Positions 23,175 to 31,344 of a DNA stretch of 32,587 nt are shown here, piece after piece. The notes beneath the pieces are model-generated. The model was given only the letters and a program-made list of their open reading frames with translations. It had not been told where the DNA came from and made no database searches. A program made the translations under genes and the position numbers. The DNA is taken from the NCBI RefSeq assembly GCF_004684805.1, contig NZ_SRID01000031.1:1-32587 (forward strand). The letters are read 5' to 3'. Origin of the DNA: Streptomyces palmae (lineage in GTDB: Bacteria; Actinomycetota; Actinomycetes; Streptomycetales; Streptomycetaceae). How positions within the stretch are numbered: the stretch's first letter is position 1; each line of letters starts with the position of its first letter.

Positions 23175-23861
23175 TCAACGGCCGTTGAGCCAGCGGTAGA
23201 CCAGCTCGGGGCGGCCCACCTGGCCGTACTGCGGGGTGCGGGCCGCGCGGCCGGCCTCCACCAGGTGTTCCAGATAGCGGCGGGCGGTGATGCGGGAGAT
23301 GCCCACCGCCTCCGCCATGGCCGCCGCCGAGATGCCGTCCTCGGCGGCGCGCAGGCTGTTGGTCACCGCGCTCAGGGTGGCCCTGGCCAGGCCCTTGGGC
23401 AGTTCGGCGGGGCGCGGGGCGCGCAGCGCGGCCAGCGCCTGGTCCACCTCGTCCTGCCCGCTGGCCTCGCCCGCGCTGGCCCGGAACTCCGCGTACCGCA
23501 GCAGCCGGTCCCGCAGCACGGAGAAGGTGAAGGGCTTCAGCACGTACTGCACCACGCCCAGCGAGACCCCCTCCCGCACCACCGCCAGATCGCGCGCCGA
23601 GGTCACCGCGATCACATCCGCGGTGTGGCCGGCGGCGCGCAGCGAACGCATCAGCCGCAGCCCGTGGCCGTCGGGCAGATAGAGGTCCAGCAGGAGCAGG
23701 TCGATCGCCGAGCGCTCCAACTGCCGCAGCGCGGCGGCGCCGCAGTGCACCACCCCGGCCACCCGGAAGCCGGGCACCCGGGAGACGTACAGGGCGTGGG
23801 CGTCGGCGGCGACCGGATCGTCCTCCACCACCAGCACCCGGATCTCCTGCGCCGTGCTCAT
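23175..23861 (-). CDS. Response regulator, CitB/DcuR-type
   Basis: 228 residues. The receiver domain (about 7-122) has the acidic pair in VVEDDPVAA, phosphoacceptor Asp59 (LLLLDLYLPDG), the Thr in AVTSARD and Lys109 in VLKPF. The C-terminal helix-turn-helix is EDGISAAAMAEAVGISRITA with RRYLEHLVEAG after it, the DcuR/CitB class rather than NarL or OmpR. The partner kinase lies upstream on the same strand, so together they should sense a C4-dicarboxylate or citrate and control the divergent symporter gene. The ATG at 23861 overlaps a 66-codon ORF by ATGA. The regulator frame also stays open upstream to a GTG at 24065, which would add a 68-residue extension of low plausibility. Confidence 0.92.
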   Translation of the reverse strand: MSTAQEIRVLVVEDDPVAADAHALYVSRVPGFRVAGVVHCGAAALRQLERSAIDLLLLDLYLPDGHGLRLMRSLRAAGHTADVIAVTSARDLAVVREGVSLGVVQYVLKPFTFSVLRDRLLRYAEFRASAGEASGQDEVDQALAALRAPRPAELPKGLARATLSAVTNSLRAAEDGISAAAMAEAVGISRITARRYLEHLVEAGRAARTPQYGQVGRPELVYRWLNGR

Positions 23862-24058
23862 CGCGCACCGCCCGCGGTGGGGGCCGGTTCCGGCATCGGT
23901 GCCGGGGCCTTCCGTGTCGCGTTCATCGCGCGCCGTTCGCGGTGGGTGCGGGTTCCCGCACGGGCACCGCGGGACGTCCGCGGGGCGTTCATCGGGCATC
24001 CCTCGGGGTGGGTGCACGGTCCGGGGATCGGCACTCGGACCTGCCGCGCCGTGCTCAT
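23858..24058 (-). CDS. 66-codon ORF built of three 22-codon repeats, between kinase and regulator
   Basis: The ATG overlaps the kinase stop codon (ATGA) and its own TGA overlaps the regulator ATG (ATGA), so it is embedded in the chain of translation. It consists of three tandem units of 66, 66 and 65 bp, each opening with ATG (MSTARQVRVP, MNAPRTSRGA, MNATRKAPAP). The first unit resembles the start of the regulator (MSTAQEIRV) and the end of the last unit (PEPAPTAGGAR) repeats the end of the kinase (PEPTAGGAR). I infer that it arose by tandem duplication of the kinase/regulator junction. The product is Arg/Pro-rich without a recognisable domain; it may be only a coupling device. Confidence 0.5.
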   Translation of the reverse strand: MSTARQVRVPIPGPCTHPEGCPMNAPRTSRGARAGTRTHRERRAMNATRKAPAPMPEPAPTAGGAR

Positions 24059-24087
24059 CGCGCACCGCCCGCGGTGGGTTCCGGTTC
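23862..24087. repeat. 66-bp tandem repeat at the kinase/regulator junction
   Basis: Four occurrences of a block around CATCGCGC followed by a CGGTGGG-like stretch (plus strand), with CAT at 23859, 23924, 23990 and 24056. The first and last occurrences are the most alike: CCACCGCGGGCGGTGCGCGA then TGAGCACGGCGC is common to both (minus strand). The middle two are diverged. Confidence 0.8.
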
Positions 24088-25734
24088 CGTGGTGGCGGTC
24101 AGCGGCAGCCGTACGGTGAACTCGGCGCCGCCGCCCGGCGCCCGCCCCACCGCCACCGTGCCGCCGTTGCGTCGGGCCGCCTGCCGCACCAGGGCGAGCC
24201 CCAGGCCCCGGCCCGGACCCGCCGCGGCGCCGGTGGGCGCGGCCTTGGTGGTCCAGCCGCGCAGGAACAGCTCCTCGACCGCCGCCGGATCCACCCCCGC
24301 CCCGGTGTCCGCGACCCGCAGCAGCAACTCGCCCTGGTCCGCCCGTGCGGTCACCACCACCCGGGCCCGGCCGCCCGCACCGTCCGGGTGCGGCCCGGCC
24401 ACCGCGCGCAGCGCCTCCTCAGCGGCGGCGTCCAGCGCGTTGTCGATCAGGTTGCCCAGGATGGTGACCAGGTCGCGGGCCGGCAGCGCGGCGGGCAGCA
24501 CTCCGTCGTCTATCCGGCTGTCCGGGGTCAGCACCAGCTCCACCCCGCGCTCGTTGGCCTGCGCGGCCTTGCCCAGCAGCAGCGCGGCCAGCACCGGCTC
24601 GGCCAGCGCCGCCACCACCTGGTCGGTCAGCGTCTGCGCCAGCTCCAGTTCGGCGGTGGCGAACTCCACCGCCTCGTCCGCCCGGCCCAGCTCGATCAGC
24701 GAGACCACCGTGTGCAGCCGGTTGGCCGCCTCGTGCGCCTGGGAGCGCAGCGCCTCGGCGAAGCCGCGTACCGAGTCCAGCTCGCCGGAGAGCGCCTGGA
24801 GTTCGGTGTGGTCACGCAGGGTCACCACGGTGCCGCGCCGCTCCCCGCTGGAGACCGGCGAGGTGTTGACCACCAGCACCCGCTCGGCGGTCAGGTGCAG
24901 CTCGTCCACCCGGGGCTCGGCGGCCAGCAGGGCGCCGTTGAGCGGGGTGGGCAGTCCCAGGTCGGAGATCACCCGGCCGACCACGTCCGGGGGCAGCCCG
25001 AGCAGCTCCCGGGCGCCGTCGTTGACCAGGACCACCCGCCGGTGTCCGTCCAGCATCAGCAGCCCCTCGCGCACCGCGTGCAGGGTGGCCTCGTGGTAGG
25101 CGTGCATCCGGCTCAGCTCGACGGCGTTCATCCCGTGGGTGTGGCGCCGCAGCCGGGCGTTGATGACATAGGTGCCCACGCCGCCGAGCGCCAGCGCGGC
25201 CAGCGCCACCCCGAGCAGGGCCAGCAGCTGGCTGCGGACCCGGGCGCTGATCTCCTCCACGGTGATGCCCGCGCTCACCAGCCCGGTGATCCGGTCGCCG
25301 TCCCGTATCGGGGCCACCACCCGGACCGAGGGGCCCAGGGTGCCGGTGTAGGTCTCGGAGAAGGTGCGTCCGCGCAGCGCGGGGCCGGTGTGGCCGAGGA
25401 AGGGCTGCCCTATCTGGGACGGGTCGGGGTGGGTCCAGCGGATGCCCCGCGGGCTCATGATCGTCACGAACGCCACCCCGGTGTCGGCCCGGACCCGCTC
25501 CGCGTACGGCTGGAGCACCGCCGAGGGGTCGGCCGAGCGGGTCGCGCGGACCACCGCGGGGGAGTCGGCGACCGCGGTGGCGGCGGCCGTCGCCTGCCGC
25601 CGGGCCGCCGCCTCGGCCTGGTGGAGGTCGGTCAGGTAGGCGAACACCGCGCACCCCGCCACCACGGCGGCGACCAGGACGACCTGCATCGCGAAGAGCT
25701 GGCCGGCCAGGCTGCGGGGACGGAGGGGGCGCAT
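24055..25734 (-). CDS. Sensor histidine kinase, CitA/DcuS-type
   Basis: 559 residues. Two membrane helices (about 13-33 and 168-190) flank an extracytoplasmic PAS-like sensor domain that in this family binds citrate or C4-dicarboxylates. A cytoplasmic PAS follows (about 210-310), then the kinase: SQAHEAANRLHTVVSLIELG with probable phosphoacceptor His334, N box ILGNLIDNALDAA, G1 VADTGAGVDP and G2 GRGLGLALVRQA. The ATG at 25734 starts just before the first membrane helix; the frame runs open to 25797 without a better site. The stop overlaps the following 66-codon ORF. It is divergent from the dctA-like symporter, a classic arrangement for a transporter with its sensor. Confidence 0.94.
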   Translation of the reverse strand: MRPLRPRSLAGQLFAMQVVLVAAVVAGCAVFAYLTDLHQAEAAARRQATAAATAVADSPAVVRATRSADPSAVLQPYAERVRADTGVAFVTIMSPRGIRWTHPDPSQIGQPFLGHTGPALRGRTFSETYTGTLGPSVRVVAPIRDGDRITGLVSAGITVEEISARVRSQLLALLGVALAALALGGVGTYVINARLRRHTHGMNAVELSRMHAYHEATLHAVREGLLMLDGHRRVVLVNDGARELLGLPPDVVGRVISDLGLPTPLNGALLAAEPRVDELHLTAERVLVVNTSPVSSGERRGTVVTLRDHTELQALSGELDSVRGFAEALRSQAHEAANRLHTVVSLIELGRADEAVEFATAELELAQTLTDQVVAALAEPVLAALLLGKAAQANERGVELVLTPDSRIDDGVLPAALPARDLVTILGNLIDNALDAAAEEALRAVAGPHPDGAGGRARVVVTARADQGELLLRVADTGAGVDPAAVEELFLRGWTTKAAPTGAAAGPGRGLGLALVRQAARRNGGTVAVGRAPGGGAEFTVRLPLTATTEPEPTAGGAR

Positions 25735-25755
25735 GCCGGACAGTGTGCACGCAGG

Positions 25756-25778
25756 TTCACTGATGAACGAAATGAACG
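25756..25778. promoter_or_regulatory. Candidate response-regulator site between kinase and symporter genes
   Basis: TTCA-CTGA-TGAA (25756-25767) overlaps the direct repeat ATGAACG-AA-ATGAACG (25763-25778). It lies just upstream of a possible symporter promoter (GTGACG, 18 bp, CATAGT). Direct repeats next to a -35 are typical for activation by response regulators. Inference from position. Confidence 0.5.
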
Positions 25779-25913
25779 CAAGCGTGACGGCCCGCACAGG
25801 CGGGGTGCATAGTCACCGGGACCGTCCGGAACGCGTGAGCTGCGGAAAGCCGCGGCCGGACCGTATTCAGGGCCGAATGTCAGGTCCACGTCTTGATCGA
25901 AGGAGGCAGCACC

Positions 25914-27296
25914 GTGGCTGCGCAGACCCCGCCACCGGGCCAGAGCAAGCCGGCAGGCGCCCGGCGGGACCGGACCCACTACCTGTACATCGCAGTGATC
26001 GGCGCGGTGCTGCTCGGCATCGCGGTGGGCCTGATCGCCCCCGACACCGCGGTCGAGCTCAAGCCGCTCGGCACCGGGTTCGTGAACCTCATCAAGATGC
26101 TGATCTCGCCGATCATCTTCTGCACGATCGTGCTCGGCGTGGGATCGGTGCGCAAGGCCGCCAAGGTCGGCAAGGTCGGCGGACTGGCCCTCGGCTACTT
26201 CCTGCTGATGTCCACCGTGGCGCTGGCCATCGGCCTGCTGGTGGGCAACATCCTGGAGCCGGGCAGCGGGCTGCACCTCACCTCGGAGGCGGCCAAGGCC
26301 GGCCAGGGGCAGGCCGCCGGCGCCAGCGAGTCCACCCAGGAATTCCTGCTCGGCATCATCCCGACCACCATGGTCTCCGCCTTCACCGAGGGCGAGGTGC
26401 TGCAGACCCTGCTGGTGGCGCTGCTGGTCGGCTTCGGAGTGCAGGCCATGGGCGCCTCCGGGGAGCCGGTGCTGCGCGGCATAGGCCACATCCAGCGGCT
26501 GGTCTTCCGGGTGCTGTCGATGATCATGTGGGTGGCGCCGGTGGGTGCCTTCGGCGCCATGGCCGCGGTGGTCGGCGAGACCGGCGTGGACGCGCTGAAG
26601 TCGCTGGCCGTCATCATGATCGGCTTCTACGTCACCTGCGCGCTCTTCGTCTTCCTGGTGCTGGGGACGATCCTGCGGCTGGTCGCGGGCGTGAACATCT
26701 TCCTGCTGCTGAAGTACCTGGGCCGGGAGTTCCTGCTCATCCTCTCCACCTCCTCCTCGGAGTCCGCCCTGGCCCGGCTGATCGCCAAGATGGAGCACGC
26801 CGGCGTCAGCCGCCCGGTGGCCGGCATCACGGTGCCCACCGGCTACTCCTTCAACCTCGACGGCACGGCGATCTACCTCACCATGGCCTCGCTGTTCATC
26901 GCCGAGGCGATGGGCGACCCGCTCTCCATCGGCCAGCAGGTCTCGCTGCTGCTCTTCATGATCATCGCCTCCAAGGGCGCCGCCGGGGTCACCGGCGCGG
27001 GCATGGCCACCCTCGCCGGCGGTCTCCAGTCGCACCGGCCCGAACTGGTCGACGGCGTCGGCCTGATCGTCGGCATCGACCGCTTCATGAGCGAGGCCCG
27101 CGCCCTCACCAACTTCGCGGGCAACGCGGTGGCCACGGTGCTGGTCGCCACCTGGACCAAGGAGCTGGACCGGGAGCGGCTGAACGAGGTGCTGGCCGGG
27201 CGGCTGCCGTTCGACGAGGCCACGCTGATCGACGACGGCCACGGTGACGGCGAGGCCACCGACGCGCTCGCCAAGGAGCCGGCCAAGCAGCTCTGA
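25914..27296 (+). CDS. dctA: Dicarboxylate/amino acid:cation symporter (DctA-like)
   Basis: 460 residues of the DAACS family, which imports C4-dicarboxylates (or acidic amino acids) with protons or sodium. About eight hydrophobic segments are seen. Family hallmarks: the serine-rich re-entrant loop LSTSSSESALARL, the motif PTGYSFNLDGTAIYLTMAS, GAAGVTGAGMATLA in the second hairpin, and DRFMSEARALTNFAGNAVAT near the C-terminus. The GTG is fixed by AAGGAGG seven bases upstream. The divergent CitA/DcuS-type sensor system beside it supports a dicarboxylate substrate, and it is probably induced through that system. It ends in two successive strong hairpins. Confidence 0.94.
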   Translation: MAAQTPPPGQSKPAGARRDRTHYLYIAVIGAVLLGIAVGLIAPDTAVELKPLGTGFVNLIKMLISPIIFCTIVLGVGSVRKAAKVGKVGGLALGYFLLMSTVALAIGLLVGNILEPGSGLHLTSEAAKAGQGQAAGASESTQEFLLGIIPTTMVSAFTEGEVLQTLLVALLVGFGVQAMGASGEPVLRGIGHIQRLVFRVLSMIMWVAPVGAFGAMAAVVGETGVDALKSLAVIMIGFYVTCALFVFLVLGTILRLVAGVNIFLLLKYLGREFLLILSTSSSESALARLIAKMEHAGVSRPVAGITVPTGYSFNLDGTAIYLTMASLFIAEAMGDPLSIGQQVSLLLFMIIASKGAAGVTGAGMATLAGGLQSHRPELVDGVGLIVGIDRFMSEARALTNFAGNAVATVLVATWTKELDRERLNEVLAGRLPFDEATLIDDGHGDGEATDALAKEPAKQL

Positions 27297-27324
27297 CCCG
27301 CGGTACGCGGCAGAAGAAGACGGA

Positions 27325-27373
27325 TCCGCCCCGCGGCTCCCGGTGGCCAAGGCCCTGGGAGCCGCGGGGCGGA
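27325..27373. terminator. Strong terminator after dctA
   Basis: A perfect 17-bp stem, TCCGCCCCGCGGCTCCC and its complement, with a 15-nt loop, 28 bases after the stop codon. Confidence 0.85.
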
Positions 27374-27382
27374 CGGCACAGC

Positions 27383-27412
27383 GCGCCCCGCGGTGTTTCG
27401 ACCGCGGGGCGC
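27383..27412. terminator. Second hairpin, facing the aldo/keto reductase gene
   Basis: GCGCCCCGCGGT, loop GTTTCG, ACCGCGGGGCGC: a perfect 12-bp stem. With the previous hairpin it separates two convergent units. Confidence 0.75.
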
Positions 27413-27502
27413 CGCCGTATCTCCGGACCTCCCCGCGCGGCAGGCCGGCACCGGAGGTCGTCTGGCGGCGGTACGGGTACGGCCCCGCCGCGGCCGGGTC
27501 TC

Positions 27503-28390
27503 TCAGGCGGCGTCGAGCTCCGCCAGGTGCTCCGGGGCCAGCACCAGGTCGGCCGCCGCGGCCGAGTCGCGGATGGTCTCCGGGCGGCTGGCGCCCGGGA
27601 TGGCGATCAGGGTCGGGGACAGCGTGAGCAGCCAGGCCAGGCAGACCCGCTGCGGGCTCACCCCCAGCCGCCGGGCGACGGTGTGGAAGCCGGCGTGCGC
27701 GGGGGCCGCGCCGCCCGGCTCGGAAGAAGGGCCGTCCAGGGAGCTGCGGGAGATCCCGCCCAGCGGGCTCCAGGGCAGGAACGCCAGCCCCAGCTCCGCG
27801 CACAGCCGCAACTCCGGCTCGCTGCCGCGTACCGCGGGGGAGAACTCGTTCTGCACCGACACCAGCCGCTCGCCGAGCACCTCGCGCGCCAGCAGGATCT
27901 GGTCGCGGTCCGTGTTGGAGACCCCCACCATCCGGACCTTGCCCTCCTCGGCCAGCTCGCGGACGGCGCCCAGCGACTCCTCGTACGGCACCTCGGGGTC
28001 CGGCTTGTGGAGCTGGTACAGGCCGATCGCCTCGACCCCCAGCCGGCGCAGCGAAGCCTCGCAGGCACGCCGCAGATGCTCCGGGCGCCCGTTCACCGTC
28101 CAGCCGCCCTCGGGCGTACGGCCCCGCCCGCCCTTGGTGGCCACCAGCACCTTCGAGGTGTCACCGCCGTAGCGGGCCAGCGCACGGGCGATCAGCAGCT
28201 CGTTGTGGCCGGGCTCGGTGCCCGGTGCGTGGTAGGAGTCGGCGGTGTCGAGCAGGGTCACCCCCGCGTCCAGCGCCGCGTGCACGGTGGCCAGGGCACG
28301 CGCCTCCTCGGGGTGGCCCTCGATGGACAGCGGCATGGCGCCCAGGCCGATCGCGCCGACCGGGACGTCGCCGATGGGGCGGTAGCGCAT
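27503..28390 (-). CDS. Aldo/keto reductase
   Basis: 295 residues, an NADPH-dependent (beta/alpha)8 oxidoreductase. The catalytic tetrad is complete: Asp48 and Tyr53 (TLLDTADSY), Lys86 (VATKGG) and His128 (YQLHKPD). Cofactor-loop sequences such as VGVSNTDRDQI and IAIPGASRPETI are present. The ATG follows the stop codon of the upstream SDR gene after one base, so the two are an operon and translation is coupled. The pair may act on a sugar or carbonyl compound, but the substrate cannot be read from sequence. The divergent Lrp/AsnC gene is the likely regulator. Confidence 0.93.
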   Translation of the reverse strand: MRYRPIGDVPVGAIGLGAMPLSIEGHPEEARALATVHAALDAGVTLLDTADSYHAPGTEPGHNELLIARALARYGGDTSKVLVATKGGRGRTPEGGWTVNGRPEHLRRACEASLRRLGVEAIGLYQLHKPDPEVPYEESLGAVRELAEEGKVRMVGVSNTDRDQILLAREVLGERLVSVQNEFSPAVRGSEPELRLCAELGLAFLPWSPLGGISRSSLDGPSSEPGGAAPAHAGFHTVARRLGVSPQRVCLAWLLTLSPTLIAIPGASRPETIRDSAAAADLVLAPEHLAELDAA

Positions 28391-28391
28391 C

Positions 28392-29297
28392 TCAGTGATC
28401 CTGCTTTCCCAGGGTTTCGGCGACGGCCCGGGCAAGCCAGTCGCCACTGTGCGAGAAGGTGAAGCCCAGGCCGGTGGCCCGGGAGTTGTCCATGCCGTAG
28501 TGGCGCTCGAAGGAGAAGGGCGAGGCCTCGGCGCCGGGCACCGTGCGGTACTCCGGCGGTTTGCCGCCGATGCGCTCCGCGACCGCCGCGCAGATGTCGG
28601 CGGTACTCAACTCGCCGTGCGAGCAGGCATTGATTGGCCCGGTGAATTCCGCGCCCGCCGCCCAGAACAGGAAATCGGCGATCTCCTCCACATGGATATA
28701 CGTGGCCGGGTGGTTGTCCGCCGGTACGCCGACGGGCTCTTCGGCGCCGATCCGCTCGGCGTAATGGGCGAGCCGGCCGGTGAAGTCGTCCGCGCCGCCC
28801 AGCACATGGGCGGTGCGCACGGAGAGGAAGTCGAACGCCGCGTCCTTGGTGAACACCGCCTCCGCCTGCCGCTTGCCCTCGCCGTAGTGGGCGTCCAGGA
28901 AGGCGGGGTCGTCCCAGGGCAGCGAGAGGTCCACCGGCCGACCCGCCGGGTCCACGGCGTCCTCGCGCACCAGGTCCGGGGTGTGCAGCCGGTCGTACAC
29001 CTCGACCGTGGAGGTCATCAGATAGCGCCGGGTCCGGTCGGCGAAGACCCGGCGGGCGATGTCCGCCTGCCGCGGCGTGTAGCAGACCTGGTCGACGACC
29101 ACGTCGAAGGCGCGGTCGCCCAGCGCGGCGTTGAGCGAGGCCTCGTCGTCCCGGTCCGCGACCAGATGGACGGCTCCGGCCGGTGCCGGCGCCGAACCGC
29201 GATTGACCACGGTGACCTCGATTCCCGCCGCCAGGAATCGGGTTGTCAGCCGCTTACCGAAATAGCGACTGCCGCCGATGACGCATATCCGCCGCAT
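28392..29297 (-). CDS. NAD-dependent epimerase/reductase (extended SDR)
   Basis: 301 residues. The N-terminal Rossmann fold opens ICVIGGSRYFGKRL, an atypical glycine motif (GGxxxFG) found in reductase-like members of the family; VTVVNRG follows strand two. The catalytic Tyr138 and Lys142 are in AHYGEGKRQ, and the preceding STVEVY supplies the Ser/Thr. PATYIHVEEIADFLFWA is the usual C-terminal substrate-domain segment. The ATG has GGAAGGA upstream. First gene of the operon with the aldo/keto reductase, divergent from an Lrp/AsnC gene with 91 bp between the starts. Substrate unknown. Confidence 0.92.
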   Translation of the reverse strand: MRRICVIGGSRYFGKRLTTRFLAAGIEVTVVNRGSAPAPAGAVHLVADRDDEASLNAALGDRAFDVVVDQVCYTPRQADIARRVFADRTRRYLMTSTVEVYDRLHTPDLVREDAVDPAGRPVDLSLPWDDPAFLDAHYGEGKRQAEAVFTKDAAFDFLSVRTAHVLGGADDFTGRLAHYAERIGAEEPVGVPADNHPATYIHVEEIADFLFWAAGAEFTGPINACSHGELSTADICAAVAERIGGKPPEYRTVPGAEASPFSFERHYGMDNSRATGLGFTFSHSGDWLARAVAETLGKQDH

Positions 29298-29346
29298 GGA
29301 CTTCCTTCCGGCAAGCGGCTCTCGGCCGCGGTGGTGCGGGGCGACC

Positions 29347-29352
29347 TATAGT
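29347..29352 (+). promoter_or_regulatory. -10 box for the Lrp/AsnC gene
   Basis: TATAGT, close to consensus, 36 bases before the ATG. No good -35 is visible at 16-18 bp, which would fit a promoter needing an activator or autoregulation. Confidence 0.45.
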
Positions 29353-29388
29353 GTTCCCGGTCATCCGCGGGGCCTTGAAGGGGGAATC

Positions 29389-29916
29389 ATGGGAGAAGCC
29401 GCCCGCTCACCGAAAGAAACTCGGTCGCCGCGCGCTTCGGCACCCGATTCCTCGGCCGGCTGCGACGCGGTGGACCGCCGGCTGCTTGCCCTGGTGCAGG
29501 AGGAGGGCCGGATCACCCTCAGCGAACTGGGCCGCCGGGTCAACCTCAGCCCCGCCGCGGTCTCCGACCGGCTCCGCCGGCTGGAGACGAGCGGCATCAT
29601 CACCGGCTACGGGGCCCAGGTCTCCCCGGCCCGCCTCGGGTACGCGCTCCAGGCCTTCGTACGGGTCGATCCCCACGCCGGATACACCCTGCGGCACCCC
29701 AGGACGCTGGAGCTGATCGCCCGGCAGGAGATCCTGGAGGTGCACCATGTGGTCGGCGAGGACTGCTGGATCCTGAAGGTGGGGGTCGCCGACACCGGGC
29801 ACCTGGAGGAGGTGCTGGCCCAGGTCACGGTGCTGGGCAGCACCACGACCTCGGTGGTGCTCTCCTCTCCGGTCGCCCGCAGGACCCTGCTGCCGCTGGA
29901 GCGCGCCACGTACTGA
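29389..29916 (+). CDS. Lrp/AsnC family transcriptional regulator
   Basis: 175 residues. After a charged N-terminus, residues about 25-80 form the AsnC-type helix-turn-helix: DAVDRRLLALVQEEGRITLS, ELGRRVNLSPAAVSDRLRRL. The C-terminal RAM domain (about 95-165) carries the ligand-binding fold (YALQAFVRVDPHAG, then EILEVHHVVGEDCWILKVGV). The ATG at 29389 has AAGGGGGA upstream; longer frames lack domain sequence. It is divergent from the SDR-aldo/keto reductase operon, which it probably regulates, perhaps in response to an amino acid. Confidence 0.93.
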   Translation: MGEAARSPKETRSPRASAPDSSAGCDAVDRRLLALVQEEGRITLSELGRRVNLSPAAVSDRLRRLETSGIITGYGAQVSPARLGYALQAFVRVDPHAGYTLRHPRTLELIARQEILEVHHVVGEDCWILKVGVADTGHLEEVLAQVTVLGSTTTSVVLSSPVARRTLLPLERATY

Positions 29917-30089
29917 GGGGCGGCGGTGGGTCGTTCGCGGGTTCGGCTGCGACCTTGCGCTGGGCGCACGCGCCGGGGAGGCGTTGCCCGCGGGGTGCTC
30001 CGGCAGTTGGTTTGTGCCGTGCGCTGGTTGGCTGTCTGCGGGGGTCAGGCAGCGGGGCTTCGCCGGGGGTGAGTGTCGCCCGCAGGACC

Positions 30090-30151
30090 CCGCCGTCGTA
30101 CCCGCGGCTCCCGCCGTCGCACCCGGCTCCCCGCCGTCGTACCCGCGGGCT
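30090..30151. repeat. Three imperfect 19-21-bp repeats at the end of the MFS gene
   Basis: Units begin CCGCCGTCGTACCCGCGGCT, CCGCCGTCGCACCCGGCTC and CCGCCGTCGTACCCGCGGGC; the last runs into the stop codon of the minus-strand MFS gene. The remainder of 29917-30149 shows no gene. Confidence 0.7.
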
Positions 30152-31337
30152 ACCCGTGGGCCGAGGGGACGGGGGTGCCTCGGGGAGCCTCGGCCGCCTG
30201 CCGGCGAGGCAGGATCAGGTAGGTCAGGGCCAGTCCGGTCAGGCTCAGTACGGCTCCGGCCGGGCCGGTCCACCGCAGCGCGTCGGCGGCCACGAGGGCT
30301 CCGCCCAGCGCGGAACCCGCGGCGGCGCCGAGGTTGAAGGCGCCCACGTTGACCGAGACGGCCAGGTTCGGGGCCTCGTTCGCGTGGCGCAGGATCAGGC
30401 CCTGGAGCGGGGCGATGGTGGCGGTGGCGAGCAACCCGAGGGCGAGGACGGCGAGTACGGCGGTCGGCTGCCACGCGACGGCGAAGGGCATGGCCGCCAG
30501 CACACCGGTCAGACCGCCGAACACCCCGCGCACGGTCGCGGACAACGACCTGTCGGTGAGCTTGCCGGCGGCCATGTTGCCCAGGAAGCTGCCGGCGCCG
30601 TAGGCGAGCAGCAGGGCGGAGACGGCTCCCGAGGAGAAGTGGGAGACCTGGGTGAGCAGCGGCGAGATGTAGGTGAAGACGACGGCGACGCCGGAGAAGC
30701 CGACCGCCGTGGTGGCGATGGCCAGCAGCACCGGCCCGCGGGTCACCACCCGCAGCTCGTCGCGCGGGCTTGTCGCCGGTGCCTGCTGCCGGGGCAGCAC
30801 CAGCGCCAGCAGCGCGACGGCGGCCAGGGTCAGGGCGGTCAGCACCGCGAACGGGGCGCGCCACCCGGCGGCATGACCCAGCAGCGCGCCCAGCGGGACG
30901 CCGAGCAGGGTGGCCACGGTGAAACCGGAGGCCACGGTGGCGATGGCCGAGCCGGTCCGGTGCTCGGGCACCACACTGGTGGCCATCACCAGCGCCAGCG
31001 CCAGGAACGCGGCGTGGCTGAGCGAGGACACCACCCGCCCGAGCAGTAGCACCCCGAACGAGGGGGCCAGCGCGCTGAGCGCGCTGCCCGCGGCGAACAG
31101 CAGCATCAGGCCGATCGCCAGCCCCTTGCGGGGCAGTCGGGAGGTCAGCACGGTCACCGCGGGACCGCCGAGCACCACTCCGAGCGCGTAGGCGGTGACG
31201 GCCTGCCCGGCGGTGCCCTGCGACACCCGAAGGTCCGCGCCGATTTCCGGCAGGATCCCCGCGACCAGGTATTCCGAGGTACCGACGACGAAGACGCTCG
31301 CACACAGGGCAGCGAGCGAGGCATGGCTCTTACTCAT
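30150..31337 (-). CDS. MFS efflux transporter (DHA1, AraJ-like)
   Basis: 395 residues with 12 hydrophobic segments. The N-terminus reads LAALCASVFVVGTSEYLVAG, the typical start of AraJ/Cml-type exporters. LTSRLPRKG occupies the motif A position between helices 2 and 3, and GVPLGALLGHAAGWRAPFAV corresponds to motif C in helix 5. It probably exports a drug or toxic metabolite. The ATG at 31337 is preferred over GTG 31346 because a MerR-type promoter ends at 31345, which places initiation at or next to this ATG; there is no Shine-Dalgarno, so the mRNA is probably leaderless. It is divergent from merR, which should activate it upon ligand binding. Confidence 0.92.
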   Translation of the reverse strand: MSKSHASLAALCASVFVVGTSEYLVAGILPEIGADLRVSQGTAGQAVTAYALGVVLGGPAVTVLTSRLPRKGLAIGLMLLFAAGSALSALAPSFGVLLLGRVVSSLSHAAFLALALVMATSVVPEHRTGSAIATVASGFTVATLLGVPLGALLGHAAGWRAPFAVLTALTLAAVALLALVLPRQQAPATSPRDELRVVTRGPVLLAIATTAVGFSGVAVVFTYISPLLTQVSHFSSGAVSALLLAYGAGSFLGNMAAGKLTDRSLSATVRGVFGGLTGVLAAMPFAVAWQPTAVLAVLALGLLATATIAPLQGLILRHANEAPNLAVSVNVGAFNLGAAAGSALGGALVAADALRWTGPAGAVLSLTGLALTYLILPRRQAAEAPRGTPVPSAHG

Positions 31338-31344
31338 GCCCGGC

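Noticed and set aside
23862..24065. N-terminal extension of the response regulator from GTG 24065
   Set aside because: The frame is open, but the extension is Pro/Arg-rich and lies in the repeat. The receiver domain starts normally just after the ATG at 23861, which has ATGA coupling.
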